Positions 51,410 through 60,484 are shown, numbered from the stretch's first letter. The stretch: DNA of 64,000 nucleotides from Mesorhizobium sangaii (GCF_014207355.1 NZ_JACHEF010000001.1:1044002-1108001), one strand, 5' to 3'. Made by a program: numbers and translations. Notes: generated by a model from the letters alone, not told the origin.

Positions 51410-53464
51410 ATGAAGAACCTGTGGAATGACGACGCAGCCGAAAAACTCGTTGCCGACTATGCAAAGAAGGGTGTCGAGCGCGACCTGGCGCTGCGCGTCT
51501 ACACGACCCGGCTGCTGGGCGGCGAGCCGCGGCTGGTCCTGCATGGCGGCGGCAACACGTCCTGCAAGACGACCGCCACCGATCTCGTCGGCGACCAGTG
51601 GGACGTGCTGTGCGTCAAGGGCAGCGGCTGGGACATGGGTGTCATCGAGCCGCAGGGCCTGCCGGCGGTCAAGCTCAAGCCGCTGCTCAAGGCGCGCGCG
51701 CTGAACAGATTGGCCGACGAGGACATGGTTGCCCTGCAACGCGCCAACCTCATCGACCCGTCCTCGCCCAACCCTTCCGTGGAAACGCTGCTGCATGCCT
51801 TCCTGCCGCACAAATTCGTCGACCACACGCATTCGACCGCCATCCTGGCCATCGTCGACCAGGAGGACAGCAAACGGCTGGTGGAGACGGTGTTCGGCGC
51901 GAAGATGGGTTACGTGCCCTACATCATGCCGGGCTTCGACCTCGCCAAGGCGGCTGCCAATATTTTCGACGCCGATCCGTCGGTCGAGGGCCTGATCCTC
52001 GACAAGCATGGCATCTTCACCTTCGGCGACGACGCCAGGCAGGCCTACGACCGGATGATCCACTATGTGAATGTCGCCGAAGACTACGTCGCTGAGAATG
52101 CCAAGCCGCAAGCGGCAAAGGCAGCGTTGCCGGCAATGCTCGCGACACCGGCGGCTATCGCGCCGATGCTGCGCGGCGCCGTCGCAGTGGCGCGCGGTGA
52201 AGGCCGTTTCGACCGCATGATCAGCGACTTCCGCACCTCGGAGGCGATCGTCGATTTCATCAATTCGGCTGAGATCGCCGACTATGCCGGGCGCGGCGTG
52301 TCGACGCCCGATCTGTCGATCCGCATCAAGACTGGACCGATGGCACTGCCGGCGCCCGATGCCGACAAGGTCGGCGACTACAAGGCCGTGATCAAGGATC
52401 ACGTCGAGGCCTTCGCCAAGGACTATCGCGCCTATTTCGAGACCAACGATGCGCTCGACGACGTCAAGCGCACCATGCTCGACCAGATGCCGCGGCTGAC
52501 CCTGGTGCCGGGCCTCGGTATGTTCGGCCACGGCCGCACGCTGAAGGACGCGAAGATCGCCTCGGATGTCGGCGAGATGTGGATCGAGGCGGTGCGCGGC
52601 GCCGAAGCGGTCGGCCGGTTTCATCCGCTCTCCAAGGCCGACCTCTTCCCGCTCGAATACTGGTCGCTGGAACAGGCCAAGCTCGCTTCCAACAAACCGA
52701 AGCCGCTGACCGGCCAAGTGGTGCTGATCACCGGCGGCGCCGGTGCGATCGGGGCGGCGACAGCCAAGCTGTTCGCAGACAACGGTGCCCATGCCGTCGT
52801 TGTCGATCTCGACGCAGATAAGGCAGCCGAGGCGGCGAAGAAGGCCGGCAACAACTCGATCGGTGTTGCCGCCGACATCACCGACCCGCGCCAAGTGCGT
52901 GCCGCTTTCGACAGGGCGGTTGCCGTGTTCGGCGGCGTCGACATCCTGGTCTCCAATGCCGGTGCCGCCTGGGAAGGCCGGATCGGCGAACTCGACGATG
53001 CGCTTTTGCGCAGGAGTTTCGAGCTCAATTTCTTCGCTCACCAGTCGGTGGCGCAGAATGCCGTTCGCATCATGCTCGAACAGGGCACCGGCGGCGTGCT
53101 TCTGTTCAACACGTCCAAGCAGGCGGTCAATCCGGGTCCGAAATTCGGCGCCTACGGCGTGCCGAAGGCGGCGACGCTGTTCCTGTCCAGGCAGTACGCG
53201 CTCGACTACGGCGCGCACGGCATCCGTTCGAACGCCGTCAACGCCGACCGCATCCGCTCGGGCCTTTTGACCGACGCCATGATCGCTAGCCGCTCGGGCG
53301 CGCGTGGCGTCTCGGAGAAGGACTACATGTCCGGCAATCTGCTCGGCCAAGAAGTGACGGCGCAGGACGTGGCGCAGGCCTTCCTGCACCACGCGCTGGC
53401 CGATCGCACCACCGCCGATGTGACGACCGTCGACGGCGGCAACATCGCGGCGGCGATGCGGTAG
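51410..53464 (+). CDS. Bifunctional class II aldolase/short-chain dehydrogenase
   Basis: A 684-residue fusion. The N-terminal half is a zinc class II aldolase: HGGGNTSC (His45), DHTHST (His139, His141) and a third zinc His near 197 in LDKHGIFTFG. The C-terminal half is an SDR: TGGAGAIG from residue 441, then NAG and Tyr582-x3-Lys586 (AYGVPKAATLF). The layout resembles rhamnulose-1-phosphate aldolase/lactaldehyde dehydrogenase fusions (RhaEW/YuxG). Here the neighbours are MtnK, MtnA and a ribose-type importer rather than rhamnose genes. Cleaving 5-methylthioribulose-1-phosphate to DHAP and methylthioacetaldehyde, then converting the aldehyde, is the parsimonious reading but is inference. ATG 51410 is the start with best homology. 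Confidence 0.85.
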   Translation: MKNLWNDDAAEKLVADYAKKGVERDLALRVYTTRLLGGEPRLVLHGGGNTSCKTTATDLVGDQWDVLCVKGSGWDMGVIEPQGLPAVKLKPLLKARALNRLADEDMVALQRANLIDPSSPNPSVETLLHAFLPHKFVDHTHSTAILAIVDQEDSKRLVETVFGAKMGYVPYIMPGFDLAKAAANIFDADPSVEGLILDKHGIFTFGDDARQAYDRMIHYVNVAEDYVAENAKPQAAKAALPAMLATPAAIAPMLRGAVAVARGEGRFDRMISDFRTSEAIVDFINSAEIADYAGRGVSTPDLSIRIKTGPMALPAPDADKVGDYKAVIKDHVEAFAKDYRAYFETNDALDDVKRTMLDQMPRLTLVPGLGMFGHGRTLKDAKIASDVGEMWIEAVRGAEAVGRFHPLSKADLFPLEYWSLEQAKLASNKPKPLTGQVVLITGGAGAIGAATAKLFADNGAHAVVVDLDADKAAEAAKKAGNNSIGVAADITDPRQVRAAFDRAVAVFGGVDILVSNAGAAWEGRIGELDDALLRRSFELNFFAHQSVAQNAVRIMLEQGTGGVLLFNTSKQAVNPGPKFGAYGVPKAATLFLSRQYALDYGAHGIRSNAVNADRIRSGLLTDAMIASRSGARGVSEKDYMSGNLLGQEVTAQDVAQAFLHHALADRTTADVTTVDGGNIAAAMR

Positions 53465-53482
53465 GCGAAAGTCTTGCCCTTA

Positions 53483-53510
53483 CAATCCCCCGCCGCGTGA
53501 CAGGGGATTG
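53483..53510. terminator. Hairpin downstream of the aldolase/dehydrogenase gene
   Basis: CAATCCCC and GGGGATTG pair (8 bp) around a 12-base loop, 19 bases after the stop. No U-run follows. Confidence 0.4.
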
Positions 53511-53527
53511 CAAGGCGCATGAGAATC

Positions 53528-53554
53528 CTAACAAAGATTGTTAGATCTTGTTAG
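53528..53554. promoter_or_regulatory. Phased heptamer array upstream of the antitoxin gene
   Basis: CTAACAA (53528-53534), TTGTTAG (53538-53544) and TTGTTAG (53548-53554) are the same heptamer in one and two orientations, spaced exactly ten bases apart. Ribbon-helix-helix antitoxins bind such arrays to repress their own operon. Confidence 0.6.
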
Positions 53555-53572
53555 GCGTGGTATGGGGTGGGG

Positions 53573-53848
53573 ATGAAAAACGAACCCATGCGCACCCTTA
53601 CCATATCGCTCACGCCACAGCAGGCCGCTCGCTTGCAAAGCGCCATAGAAGGTGGCGGATATGCCTCCAACAGCGAGATTGTCCGCGACGCCTTGCGCTT
53701 GTGGGAGCAGCGTGAGGAATTGCGAACCCTGGAGCTCGATCACTTGAAGCGGGCCTATGCTGACGGCATAGCCAGCGGCCAGCCGGTGGAAGTCGAACCC
53801 GCTGAGTTCATACGCGGCCTGAAGGCAGAACGCCGCGCCCGTGGCTAG
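53573..53848 (+). CDS. ParD-like antitoxin (ribbon-helix-helix)
   Basis: A 91-residue protein. The N-terminal ribbon-helix-helix is clear: MRTLTISLTPQQAARLQSAI, then GYASNSEIVRDALRLWEQRE. The C-terminal part is an extended, charged tail (SGQPVEVEPAEFIRGLKAER) that would wrap the toxin. It represses its own operon and neutralises the ParE partner. ATG 53573 is chosen; ATG 53588 is an alternative. The partner's GTG lies inside its last codons. Confidence 0.85.
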   Translation: MKNEPMRTLTISLTPQQAARLQSAIEGGGYASNSEIVRDALRLWEQREELRTLELDHLKRAYADGIASGQPVEVEPAEFIRGLKAERRARG

Positions 53849-54129
53849 ATACCGGTTTACACCTCGCGCCTCGCAGGATTTGCGAGACATCTGGCATACA
53901 ATCGCAATCGACAACGAAAAAGGCAGCGGACAAGCTGCTTATGAGCAGTTTTGAAAAGCTGGAACTGGCGGCACAGCACCCCAAGATGGGCGCGGCTCGG
54001 CCGGAGTTGAGCATGACGGCCCGTATACTCGTCGAAGGCCGCTACATCGTCATCTACGAACCGCAGTCGGAAGGTGTCCTGGTCGTGGCGATTGTCCACG
54101 GGATGCGCGACCCGGAACACTGGATGTAA
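53841..54129 (+). pseudogene. ParE-like toxin, frameshifted
   Basis: GTG 53841 opens a frame reading VARYRFTPRASQDLRDIWHT, a typical RelE/ParE start. It ends early at a stop near 53952. A second frame, one base on, continues the family sequence: KAADKLLMSSFEKLELAAQ, then GRYIVIYEPQ and a final RDPEHWM. The two join if one A is removed from the GAAAAAGG run at 53916-53923. Restored, the toxin would be about 95 residues, the usual length. The single-base change in a homopolymer means either a true inactivating mutation or a sequence error. A separate start at 53941 would give only the C-terminal 62 residues, without the first helix pair. Confidence 0.75.
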
Positions 54130-54132
54130 CGA

Positions 54133-54158
54133 AAGGAGCGGCGCGAGCGCCGCTCCTT
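54133..54158. terminator. Bidirectional hairpin between the toxin remnant and the importer operon
   Basis: AAGGAGCGGCGC and GCGCCGCTCCTT form a perfect 12-bp stem with a 2-base centre. On the minus strand it is followed by TTTCGTT, so it most likely terminates the importer operon. Confidence 0.75.
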
Positions 54159-54177
54159 CCTTCGCCGGATAGTCAAA

Positions 54178-55230
54178 TTACTTGGCGTTCGGGTTCGGCA
54201 TCCAGGCCGGCATCGCGACGTCGGCATGGGCGAACTGCGGCAGCTTCGCCGACAGGTCTTCAATGTTCTTGATGTCCTTGTCGACGAGGTCCTTCTGGGT
54301 GATCAGCGTCGGCGGCACGACGACGTTGTGGCCGGGGTCTTCACCGGCCAGCAGCTGTGCCAGCGCGCGCACCGAGACCTGGCCGACGACGGCCGGATTG
54401 GTGGCGGCGGTCGCCGCCCAGGCGCTGTCGGGTTCACGCATCGCGGCGATATCGGACGTCGAGATGTCGGCCGAGTAGATCTTGATGCCCTTGTTTAAGC
54501 CCGCCTCGTCGACGGCGATCTTCACGCCCTTGGCGAATTCGTCATAGGGGGCGAACATCACCTTGATGTCGGGGTGGGCCGACAGCACCGAACGCGCCTG
54601 GTTGGCGACGGAGTTGGCGATCGGGTTGTCGAGCGTGCCGAACATCGCGACTTCGCTGATTCCGGCATGCTTCTTCTTGACGTCGACCCAGGTCTCGTTG
54701 CGGCGGTCGAGCGGCGCGATGCCGGCGACATAGACATAGCCGGCCTTCCAGCTCTCGCCATTGTCCTTGACCGCCTGCTCGAGAGCGAGGCGGGCCAAGT
54801 CGCGGTCGGACTGTTCGACCTGCGGGATCTTGGGGTTTTCGACATTGACGTCGAAGGCCACCACCTTGATGCCGGCATCGACCGCGCGCTGGGCGGCGTC
54901 CTTCATCGATTCCGTCAGGCCGTGCTGGATGATGATGCCTTGCACGCCAAGCGCGATGGCCTGGTCGACCATGTCGGATTGAAGGGCGGCGTCCTGGCGG
55001 CTGTCGAGCACGCGCAGGTCGATGCCTAGCGCCTTCGACTGCGCCTCGACGCCGCTGAGATAGGCCTGGAAGAAGTCGCCGGTCGAGAGATAGCGCACCA
55101 GCGCGATCTTGACGCCGGGCTTGTCGAAAGGCGCCGGCTTGTCCGCGGCCAGCGCCGGGAACTGCATCAGCATGGTTGCCCCGGCCAGCCCGAGTGCCAC
55201 CTTCCCCAGAAGTCTTCTCGTAATGTTCAC
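54178..55230 (-). CDS. ABC importer binding protein, ribose type (probable methylthioribose)
   Basis: A 350-residue periplasmic binding protein of the sugar-binding type 1 family (RbsB-like). A Sec signal peptide covers the first 28 residues, with likely cleavage after ALA. The start is GTG 55230 with GGAGG upstream. Family segments: DLRVLDSRQDAALQSDMVDQ, IALGVQGIIIQHG and GIKIYSADISTSD. It is the last gene in an operon with the permease and double ATPase, divergent from mtnK. A methylthioribose ligand is suggested by that context; a ribose-like sugar is the general family role. Confidence 0.87.
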   Translation of the reverse strand: MNITRRLLGKVALGLAGATMLMQFPALAADKPAPFDKPGVKIALVRYLSTGDFFQAYLSGVEAQSKALGIDLRVLDSRQDAALQSDMVDQAIALGVQGIIIQHGLTESMKDAAQRAVDAGIKVVAFDVNVENPKIPQVEQSDRDLARLALEQAVKDNGESWKAGYVYVAGIAPLDRRNETWVDVKKKHAGISEVAMFGTLDNPIANSVANQARSVLSAHPDIKVMFAPYDEFAKGVKIAVDEAGLNKGIKIYSADISTSDIAAMREPDSAWAATAATNPAVVGQVSVRALAQLLAGEDPGHNVVVPPTLITQKDLVDKDIKNIEDLSAKLPQFAHADVAMPAWMPNPNAK

Positions 55231-55277
55231 CTTGTTTCCTCCACTCTTGTTGAACCCAAATCCTATCCGGTCGAAAG

Positions 55278-56273
55278 CTACCTCCTGCCCCTGCCCGAAA
55301 GGGCGAAGGTGAAGACAAGGGCGACGACCAGAACCACGCCCTTGACGAAATCCTGCGTGTAGTAAGGCGCGTTCATCATCGTCAGGCCTTGCAGCAGGAT
55401 GCCGACGAACAGCGCGCCGACGGCAGTGCCGAAGGCGTTCGGCTTGGCGGCGCCGAGCACCGCGTAGCCGATGAGCGCCGCGGCGACAGCGTCGAGCAGC
55501 AGATTATTACCCGAGGCGATGTCGCCGCGTCCAAGTCGGGCGGCGAGCAAAATGCCGCCGATCGAGGCAAAAACTCCTGAAATAACGTAGGCCCAGATCT
55601 TGTATGCCTTGACAGGCGCACCGGCGAGTTCGGCAGCGCGTTCGTTGCTGCCGACCGCATACATCATACGCCCGAAACGCGTGTATTCGAGGAAGAACCA
55701 GATCAGCACGGCGAGCACGAGCAGCACGACCACCGACACCGGAATGAGGTTCGGGATGAAGAAGTCGAAGCGGTGGCGGCCGAGCGCCAGGAAGGCGTCG
55801 CTGAACTTGCCATTGGCGACCGAACCGTCCGGCATGGTCATGCCGGTGGCGATCGAGCGGCCCTCGGTCGGGATGCGTTGCAGGCCGACCAGCAGGAACA
55901 TCATGCCGAGCGTCGCCAGGAGATCGGGCACGCGCATGTAGACGATCAGCCAGCCATTGATGAGGCCGACAATGGCGCCGATGAGCAGGCAGACGACGAC
56001 CGCGACGAGAGCGTTCTGCTCCAGCACCACCATGACATAGGCCGCCGCCATCATGGCTGATGTGGCGACCGAGCCGATCGACAGGTCAAAGCCGCCGACG
56101 ACGAGCGTGGCGGTGACGCCGAGCGCCAGAACGCCGGTGATAGCGACCGACTGGAAGATGAAGACGGCACTTTGCGGCGAAACGAAACCGTCGGCGGCGA
56201 TCGCGAAATAGGCGATCAAACCGAACAAGAGCACGATGAAACCGTAGCGGATAGCGTAGTCGCGCAACGTCAT
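55278..56273 (-). CDS. ABC importer permease, ribose type
   Basis: A 331-residue RbsC-type membrane protein with about nine to ten helices. Segments: GVLALGVTATLVVGGFDLSIGSVATSAMMA near the start and GRMMYAVGSNERAAELAGAPV, the family coupling region. It works as a dimer with the double ATPase. It is followed by the binding-protein gene after 47 bases and preceded by the ATPase gene. Confidence 0.9.
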   Translation of the reverse strand: MTLRDYAIRYGFIVLLFGLIAYFAIAADGFVSPQSAVFIFQSVAITGVLALGVTATLVVGGFDLSIGSVATSAMMAAAYVMVVLEQNALVAVVVCLLIGAIVGLINGWLIVYMRVPDLLATLGMMFLLVGLQRIPTEGRSIATGMTMPDGSVANGKFSDAFLALGRHRFDFFIPNLIPVSVVVLLVLAVLIWFFLEYTRFGRMMYAVGSNERAAELAGAPVKAYKIWAYVISGVFASIGGILLAARLGRGDIASGNNLLLDAVAAALIGYAVLGAAKPNAFGTAVGALFVGILLQGLTMMNAPYYTQDFVKGVVLVVALVFTFALSGRGRR

Positions 56274-56352
56274 TCAGCGCCCCCGCGCGCCGCTGCGATT
56301 TTTACCCAACTCGAACCCATGGTCTCTCCATTCCAATTCCTTGCCGCCACGC

Positions 56353-57864
56353 TCAGGCGGCGCTGTGCAGCGGTCCGCCGGCGACCTCGGCCAGCAGGCG
56401 GTCGAGATCGACATCGGCATTGCGGTGTTCGCCGACGATGGTTTGCTCGGACATCACCAGGATTCGGTCGGCGGTCTCCAACGCCTCGTCGAGCTCGGTG
56501 ACGAACAGCAGCGTGGCGCGGCCTTTGGCGCTTGCCCTGAGCTTGGCGGCAATGTCGCGCCGGGCCGAAATGTCGACGCCCTGGAACGGTTCATCCAGAA
56601 TGAACAGTCCGGCATCCTGCGCCATCCAGCGGGCGACCATCACCTTCTGCTGGTTGCCGCCGGAAAGCTCCGACATCTCGTCCTTCTCGGAGCGGCACAC
56701 GATGCCCAGTTCCTCGATCTGCCTGCGCGCGGTGCTGCGCTCCAGACCGCGTCTGAGAACACTGAGGCGCGACATGCGCTTGTGAAACGGCAGGCTGATA
56801 TTTTCCTGGATATTGAAGCCGCTGACGATGCCGTTCTCGCCGCGATCCTTGGCGACGAGGAACACGCCGGCGGCGATCGCCTCGCCGGTTGTTTCAGGCG
56901 CGTAGGGCTTGCCGTTCAGCATCATGGTGCCAGCGAGCGGCTTGCGCACGCCAAACAGCGTCTCGGCCAGCGCGGTCTTGCCCACGCCGACGAGGCCGGT
57001 AATGGCAACGACCTCGCCGTCGCCCAGCGTCAGCGAAATCGGCCTGGCGCCCTGCGCTATGCGTAGACCTTCGATCGTCAGGATCGCCTTGGCCGAATTC
57101 CTGACGACGATGTGGTCGAGGTGAATCTTGCGCCCGAGCATGGCGTTGACCGCGCCTTCATAGTCGAGCGGTTTCTTGTCGAAGACGCCAGAGATGATGC
57201 CGTCGCGCATCGAGACGATCCGATCGGCAAGCCGCCTGATGTCAGACATGCGGTGCGAGATATAGAGGATGGCGACGCCCTGCTCGCGCAGCCTGTCGAT
57301 CAGCGCGAACAGCCGATCGGCTTCAGCGCTGGACAAAGAGGAAGTCGGCTCGTCGAGGATCAGCACTTTCGGCTGATGCGCCAAAGCGCGGGCGATCGCC
57401 ACCATCTGGCGATCGGCAAGCGAAAGATCGCTGACGCGCGCTTTGAGATCGATGGCCAACCTCATGCGGTCGGCGACGGCCTTTGCCTGCCGACGCACGC
57501 GCGCCGGATTGAACAGGAACGAAGCGCCGCTGCCGCTCAAGCGGTCGAGGGTCAAATTGGTGGCGACATCGAGATCGGCGACGACGCCGTCATTGATGTT
57601 CTGGTGCACGGTGACGACGCCGGCGCGGATCGCTTCCGCCGGCGTGTTGGGCGCGAAGGCCTGTCCGGCGAGACTCATCGTGCCGTCGCCGCGCTCATAG
57701 ACGCCGCTGATGATCTTGACGAGGGTGGATTTGCCGGCGCCGTTGGCGCCCATCAGCACCGTCACTTCGCCGGCATGCAGCTCCAGCGAGACGCCGTCAA
57801 GCACCTCGTTATGGCCAAAGGATTTCCTCAGCCCCTCTGCGCGGAACACGGCATTGCCGACCAT
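56353..57864 (-). CDS. ABC importer double ATPase, ribose type
   Basis: A 503-residue RbsA-type protein with two ATPase domains. Domain 1: GANGAGKST, signature LSLADRQMV and LILDEPTSSLS. Domain 2 is degenerate, as usual for this type: its P-loop reads GLVGVGKTAL, with LSGGNQQKV and FILDEPFQGVD. It is the first gene of the operon, with GGAGG before ATG 57864, and is transcribed away from mtnK. A 12-bp palindrome lies between the two divergent starts. Confidence 0.9.
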   Translation of the reverse strand: MVGNAVFRAEGLRKSFGHNEVLDGVSLELHAGEVTVLMGANGAGKSTLVKIISGVYERGDGTMSLAGQAFAPNTPAEAIRAGVVTVHQNINDGVVADLDVATNLTLDRLSGSGASFLFNPARVRRQAKAVADRMRLAIDLKARVSDLSLADRQMVAIARALAHQPKVLILDEPTSSLSSAEADRLFALIDRLREQGVAILYISHRMSDIRRLADRIVSMRDGIISGVFDKKPLDYEGAVNAMLGRKIHLDHIVVRNSAKAILTIEGLRIAQGARPISLTLGDGEVVAITGLVGVGKTALAETLFGVRKPLAGTMMLNGKPYAPETTGEAIAAGVFLVAKDRGENGIVSGFNIQENISLPFHKRMSRLSVLRRGLERSTARRQIEELGIVCRSEKDEMSELSGGNQQKVMVARWMAQDAGLFILDEPFQGVDISARRDIAAKLRASAKGRATLLFVTELDEALETADRILVMSEQTIVGEHRNADVDLDRLLAEVAGGPLHSAA

Positions 57865-57899
57865 GCGTTCCTCCCTGACATGACGCTATGGGCTACATC

Positions 57900-57928
57900 G
57901 GCAATTGTCAACACGATTGACAATTGCC
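57900..57928. promoter_or_regulatory. Perfect 12-bp palindrome between divergent importer and mtnK genes
   Basis: GGCAATTGTCAA and TTGACAATTGCC are separated by CACGA, and each half contains a TTGACA in one direction. This is the position and shape of an operator for a regulator that controls both transcripts, with the SorC-type protein at 50353 as candidate. Confidence 0.65.
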
Positions 57929-57999
57929 AGATCGCTTCCTAGCTTGGCCCGGCCGCCATGCCTCCGTTATGTTCGGAGCGCATATGCGGGAGGATGACG

Positions 58000-59271
58000 A
58001 TGACTGGAAAATTGCAGTTCGAAGCACTGTCGGTGGAGACGCTCCCGAGCCGTCTTGGCGACAACGAGGCGCTGCGCGCACGGATCGGCAAGGACACGAG
58101 CGCGTGGAAGGTCCGCGAGGTCGGCGACGGCAATCTGAACCTGGTGTTCATCGTCGAAGGCGCCAGCGGTGCAGCGGTGGTCAAGCAGGCCCTGCCCTAC
58201 GTCCGCCTGGTCGGCGACAGCTGGCCGCTGCCGCTGAAGCGCTCGTTCTTCGAATACCACGCGCTGACCCGGCAAGAAGCGCGCGCGCCAGGGTCGGTGC
58301 CGGCGATCTATCATTTCGATGAAGGCCAGGCGCTGATCATCATGGAATATCTGTCGCCGCACATCATCCTGCGGCGGGCGTTGATCGAAGGCCGGCAATT
58401 GCCTGGTATTGCCAGGGATATCGGCCTGTTCATGGCCCGCACCCTGTTCCGCGGCTCCGACCTGCATATGGCAGCCAAGGACCGCAAGGCCGATCTGGCG
58501 CTGTTCGCCGACAATGTCGAACTTTGCGACATCACCGAAAACCTGGTGTTCTCCGACCCCTATTTCGAAGCCAGGATGAACCGGCACACCAGCCCGCAAC
58601 TGGACGGCCTCGTCGCGGAACTGCGCGCCGACCGCGACCTCAAGGTCGAGGCGCAGCGGCTGAAGCACATCTTCGCCGCCAATGCCGAAACCTTGCTGCA
58701 TGGCGACCTGCATTCCGGCTCGATCATGGTCACCGACGGTGAAACCCGGATGATCGATCCGGAGTTCGCCTTCTACGGTCCGATGGCCTTCGATGTCGGC
58801 ATGCTGCTCGCCAATTTCTGGATGTCCTTCTTCTCGCAACGGGGGCACGAGCAGAGCGGCAAGCGCGACGCCATGCGCGCCTACCTGCTCGAGGTGACCG
58901 TCGAGACTTGGGTTGTGTTCCGCGCCGAGTTTACGCATCTGTGGCGCACCGAGCGCACCGGCATGCTCTACCAGAAGAGCCTTTTCGAGGATCAGGGCGA
59001 CAGGCTCGGCGCCGAACAAGCGCTCGACCATGTGCTGCACCAGATCTGGACCGACCTGCTCGGCTTCGCCGGCATCGAGGTCCACCGGCGTATCCTCGGC
59101 CTCGCCCACAATGCCGATTTCGAGACCATTGCCGACGAGGATCTGCGCGCCAGTTGTGAGTCCAAGGCGCTGAAATTCGGCCGCCACCTCGCCGTCAACC
59201 GGCGCCAGATACACAGCATCGACGAGGTCAATCATCTGGCCGCGCTGATCGAACAGGAGAGCAGCATTTGA
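58000..59271 (+). CDS. mtnK: 5-methylthioribose kinase
   Basis: A 423-residue kinase of the methylthioribose kinase family (choline-kinase-like fold). Motifs: [11 protein letters not shown] near residue 40 (nucleotide loop), [10 protein letters not shown] with His234 and catalytic Asp236, and [17 protein letters not shown] (metal-binding Asp). It phosphorylates 5-methylthioribose to 5-methylthioribose-1-phosphate in the methionine salvage pathway. ATG 58000 is preferred over 57994 because GGGAGG at 57988 leaves six bases spacing. Its stop overlaps the mtnA start. Confidence 0.92.
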   Translation: MTGKLQFEALSVETLPSRLGDNEALRARIGKDTSAWKVREVGDGNLNLVFIVEGASGAAVVKQALPYVRLVGDSWPLPLKRSFFEYHALTRQEARAPGSVPAIYHFDEGQALIIMEYLSPHIILRRALIEGRQLPGIARDIGLFMARTLFRGSDLHMAAKDRKADLALFADNVELCDITENLVFSDPYFEARMNRHTSPQLDGLVAELRADRDLKVEAQRLKHIFAANAETLLHGDLHSGSIMVTDGETRMIDPEFAFYGPMAFDVGMLLANFWMSFFSQRGHEQSGKRDAMRAYLLEVTVETWVVFRAEFTHLWRTERTGMLYQKSLFEDQGDRLGAEQALDHVLHQIWTDLLGFAGIEVHRRILGLAHNADFETIADEDLRASCESKALKFGRHLAVNRRQIHSIDEVNHLAALIEQESSI

Positions 59272-60362
59272 ACGTCGGCGACCGCCACTATCGCACCATC
59301 TGGCTGAGCGACGACGGGCGTTCGGTGGAGATCATCGACCAGCGCTGGCTGCCGCATGATTTCCGCATCGAGAAGATCGGCACCGTCACCGGCATCGCCA
59401 CCGCGATCCGCGACATGTGGGTGCGCGGCGCCCCGCTGATCGGTGTTACCGCTGCGTACGGCGTCGCCATGCAGATGGCGGACGATCCATCGGATGCCGC
59501 ACTCGATGCCGTCTGGGAGACCTTGCACGAGACGCGCCCGACGGCAATCAATCTGCGCTGGGCGCTGGACGAGATGCGGCGCTTGCTCAAGCCGCTGCCT
59601 CCCAAACAACGGGCCGAAGCCGCCTATCGGCGGGCTAGGGAAATCGCCGACGAGGATGTCGGCCTCAACCGCGCTATCGGCGAGAACGGGCTCGCCATCA
59701 TCAAGGCGATCGCGGCGCGCAAGCCGAAGGGCGAACCGGTCAACATACTGACCCATTGCAACGCCGGCTGGCTGGCTACCGTCGACTATGGCACCGCCAC
59801 CGCGCCGATATACCTGGCAACCGAGGCCGGCATTCCGGTCCACGTCTATGTCGACGAGACGCGGCCGCGCAACCAGGGCGCCCAGCTGACCGCCTGGGAG
59901 ATGGCCGGCCATGGCGTGCCGCACACGCTGATCGTCGACAATGCCGGCGGCCATCTGATGCAACGCGGTTCGATCGACATGGTCATCGTCGGCACCGACC
60001 GCACCACCGCGGACGGCGATGTCTGCAACAAGATCGGCACCTACTTGAAGGCACTTGCCGCCGCCGACAACGACGTGCCGTTCTATGTCGCGCTGCCGTC
60101 GCCGACCATAGACTGGACGGTGCATGACGGGCTTGCCGAAATCCCGATCGAGCAGCGCTCGGCCGACGAGGTCTCGCTGGTCTGGGGCAAGACCGCTGCC
60201 GGCGAGATCGCCCAGGTGCGCATCTCGCCCGAGACGACACCCGCGGCGAACCCGGCCTTCGACGTGACGCCGGCGCGGCTGGTGACCGGCCTGATCACCG
60301 AACGCGGCGTCGCCAAGGCGTCGCGCGAGGGCCTGAAGGCGATGTTTCCCGAGCGCGGCTAG
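59268..60362 (+). CDS. mtnA: S-methyl-5-thioribose-1-phosphate isomerase
   Basis: A 364-residue aldose-ketose isomerase related to eIF2B. Active-site Cys164 is in HCNAGWLAT and Asp244 in [10 protein letters not shown]. It converts methylthioribose-1-phosphate to methylthioribulose-1-phosphate. The start is TTG 59268, overlapping the mtnK stop by four bases, with AGGAG eight bases upstream. The usual CNAG(T/S/A)LAT motif has Trp in the variable position. MtnB, MtnC and MtnD are not found in the window, so the ketose is probably used elsewhere. Confidence 0.93.
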   Translation: MNVGDRHYRTIWLSDDGRSVEIIDQRWLPHDFRIEKIGTVTGIATAIRDMWVRGAPLIGVTAAYGVAMQMADDPSDAALDAVWETLHETRPTAINLRWALDEMRRLLKPLPPKQRAEAAYRRAREIADEDVGLNRAIGENGLAIIKAIAARKPKGEPVNILTHCNAGWLATVDYGTATAPIYLATEAGIPVHVYVDETRPRNQGAQLTAWEMAGHGVPHTLIVDNAGGHLMQRGSIDMVIVGTDRTTADGDVCNKIGTYLKALAAADNDVPFYVALPSPTIDWTVHDGLAEIPIEQRSADEVSLVWGKTAAGEIAQVRISPETTPAANPAFDVTPARLVTGLITERGVAKASREGLKAMFPERG

Positions 60363-60365
60363 ATC

Positions 60366-60461
60366 AATCCAGGAAAAGTGTGAAACGGTTTTCCGCCCGG
60401 AATTGCGTCAAAACAATGAGTTAGAGCAGGTTGCCGGTTCCGTGAACCGGTGAACTGCTCT
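60366..60461. repeat. Intergenic nested palindromes after mtnA, family copy 3
   Basis: The stretch 60366-60406 is the reverse of the copy at 19962-20005 (CCAGGAAAAGTGTGAAACGG ... CCGGAATTGCGTC). A second palindrome follows: AGAGCAG/CTGCTCT (60423-60461) enclosing CCGGTTC/GAACCGG. They fill most of the gap before the Lrp gene and may end the mtnKA transcript. Confidence 0.65.
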
Positions 60462-60484
60462 AAGACCGGACTTCGAACCAAACG

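Noticed and set aside
51083..53392. A 769-codon open frame on the minus strand opposite the aldolase/dehydrogenase gene
   Set aside because: It mirrors a well-supported gene in high-GC sequence; its product is an Arg/His/Asp/Gly-rich string with no domain and no ribosome binding site.
51410..53464. Rhamnose catabolism as the role of the fused aldolase
   Set aside because: No rhamnose isomerase, kinase or mutarotase is nearby; the sugar kinase and isomerase present are the methylthioribose type. It remains a fallback, not the preferred reading.
53841..54129. Programmed frameshifting in the ParE-like toxin
   Set aside because: Joining the frames needs skipping one A in GAA AAA GGC. I see no known +1 signal (rare codon or stop at the shift), and -1 slippage would give the wrong frame. 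A mutation or read error is simpler.
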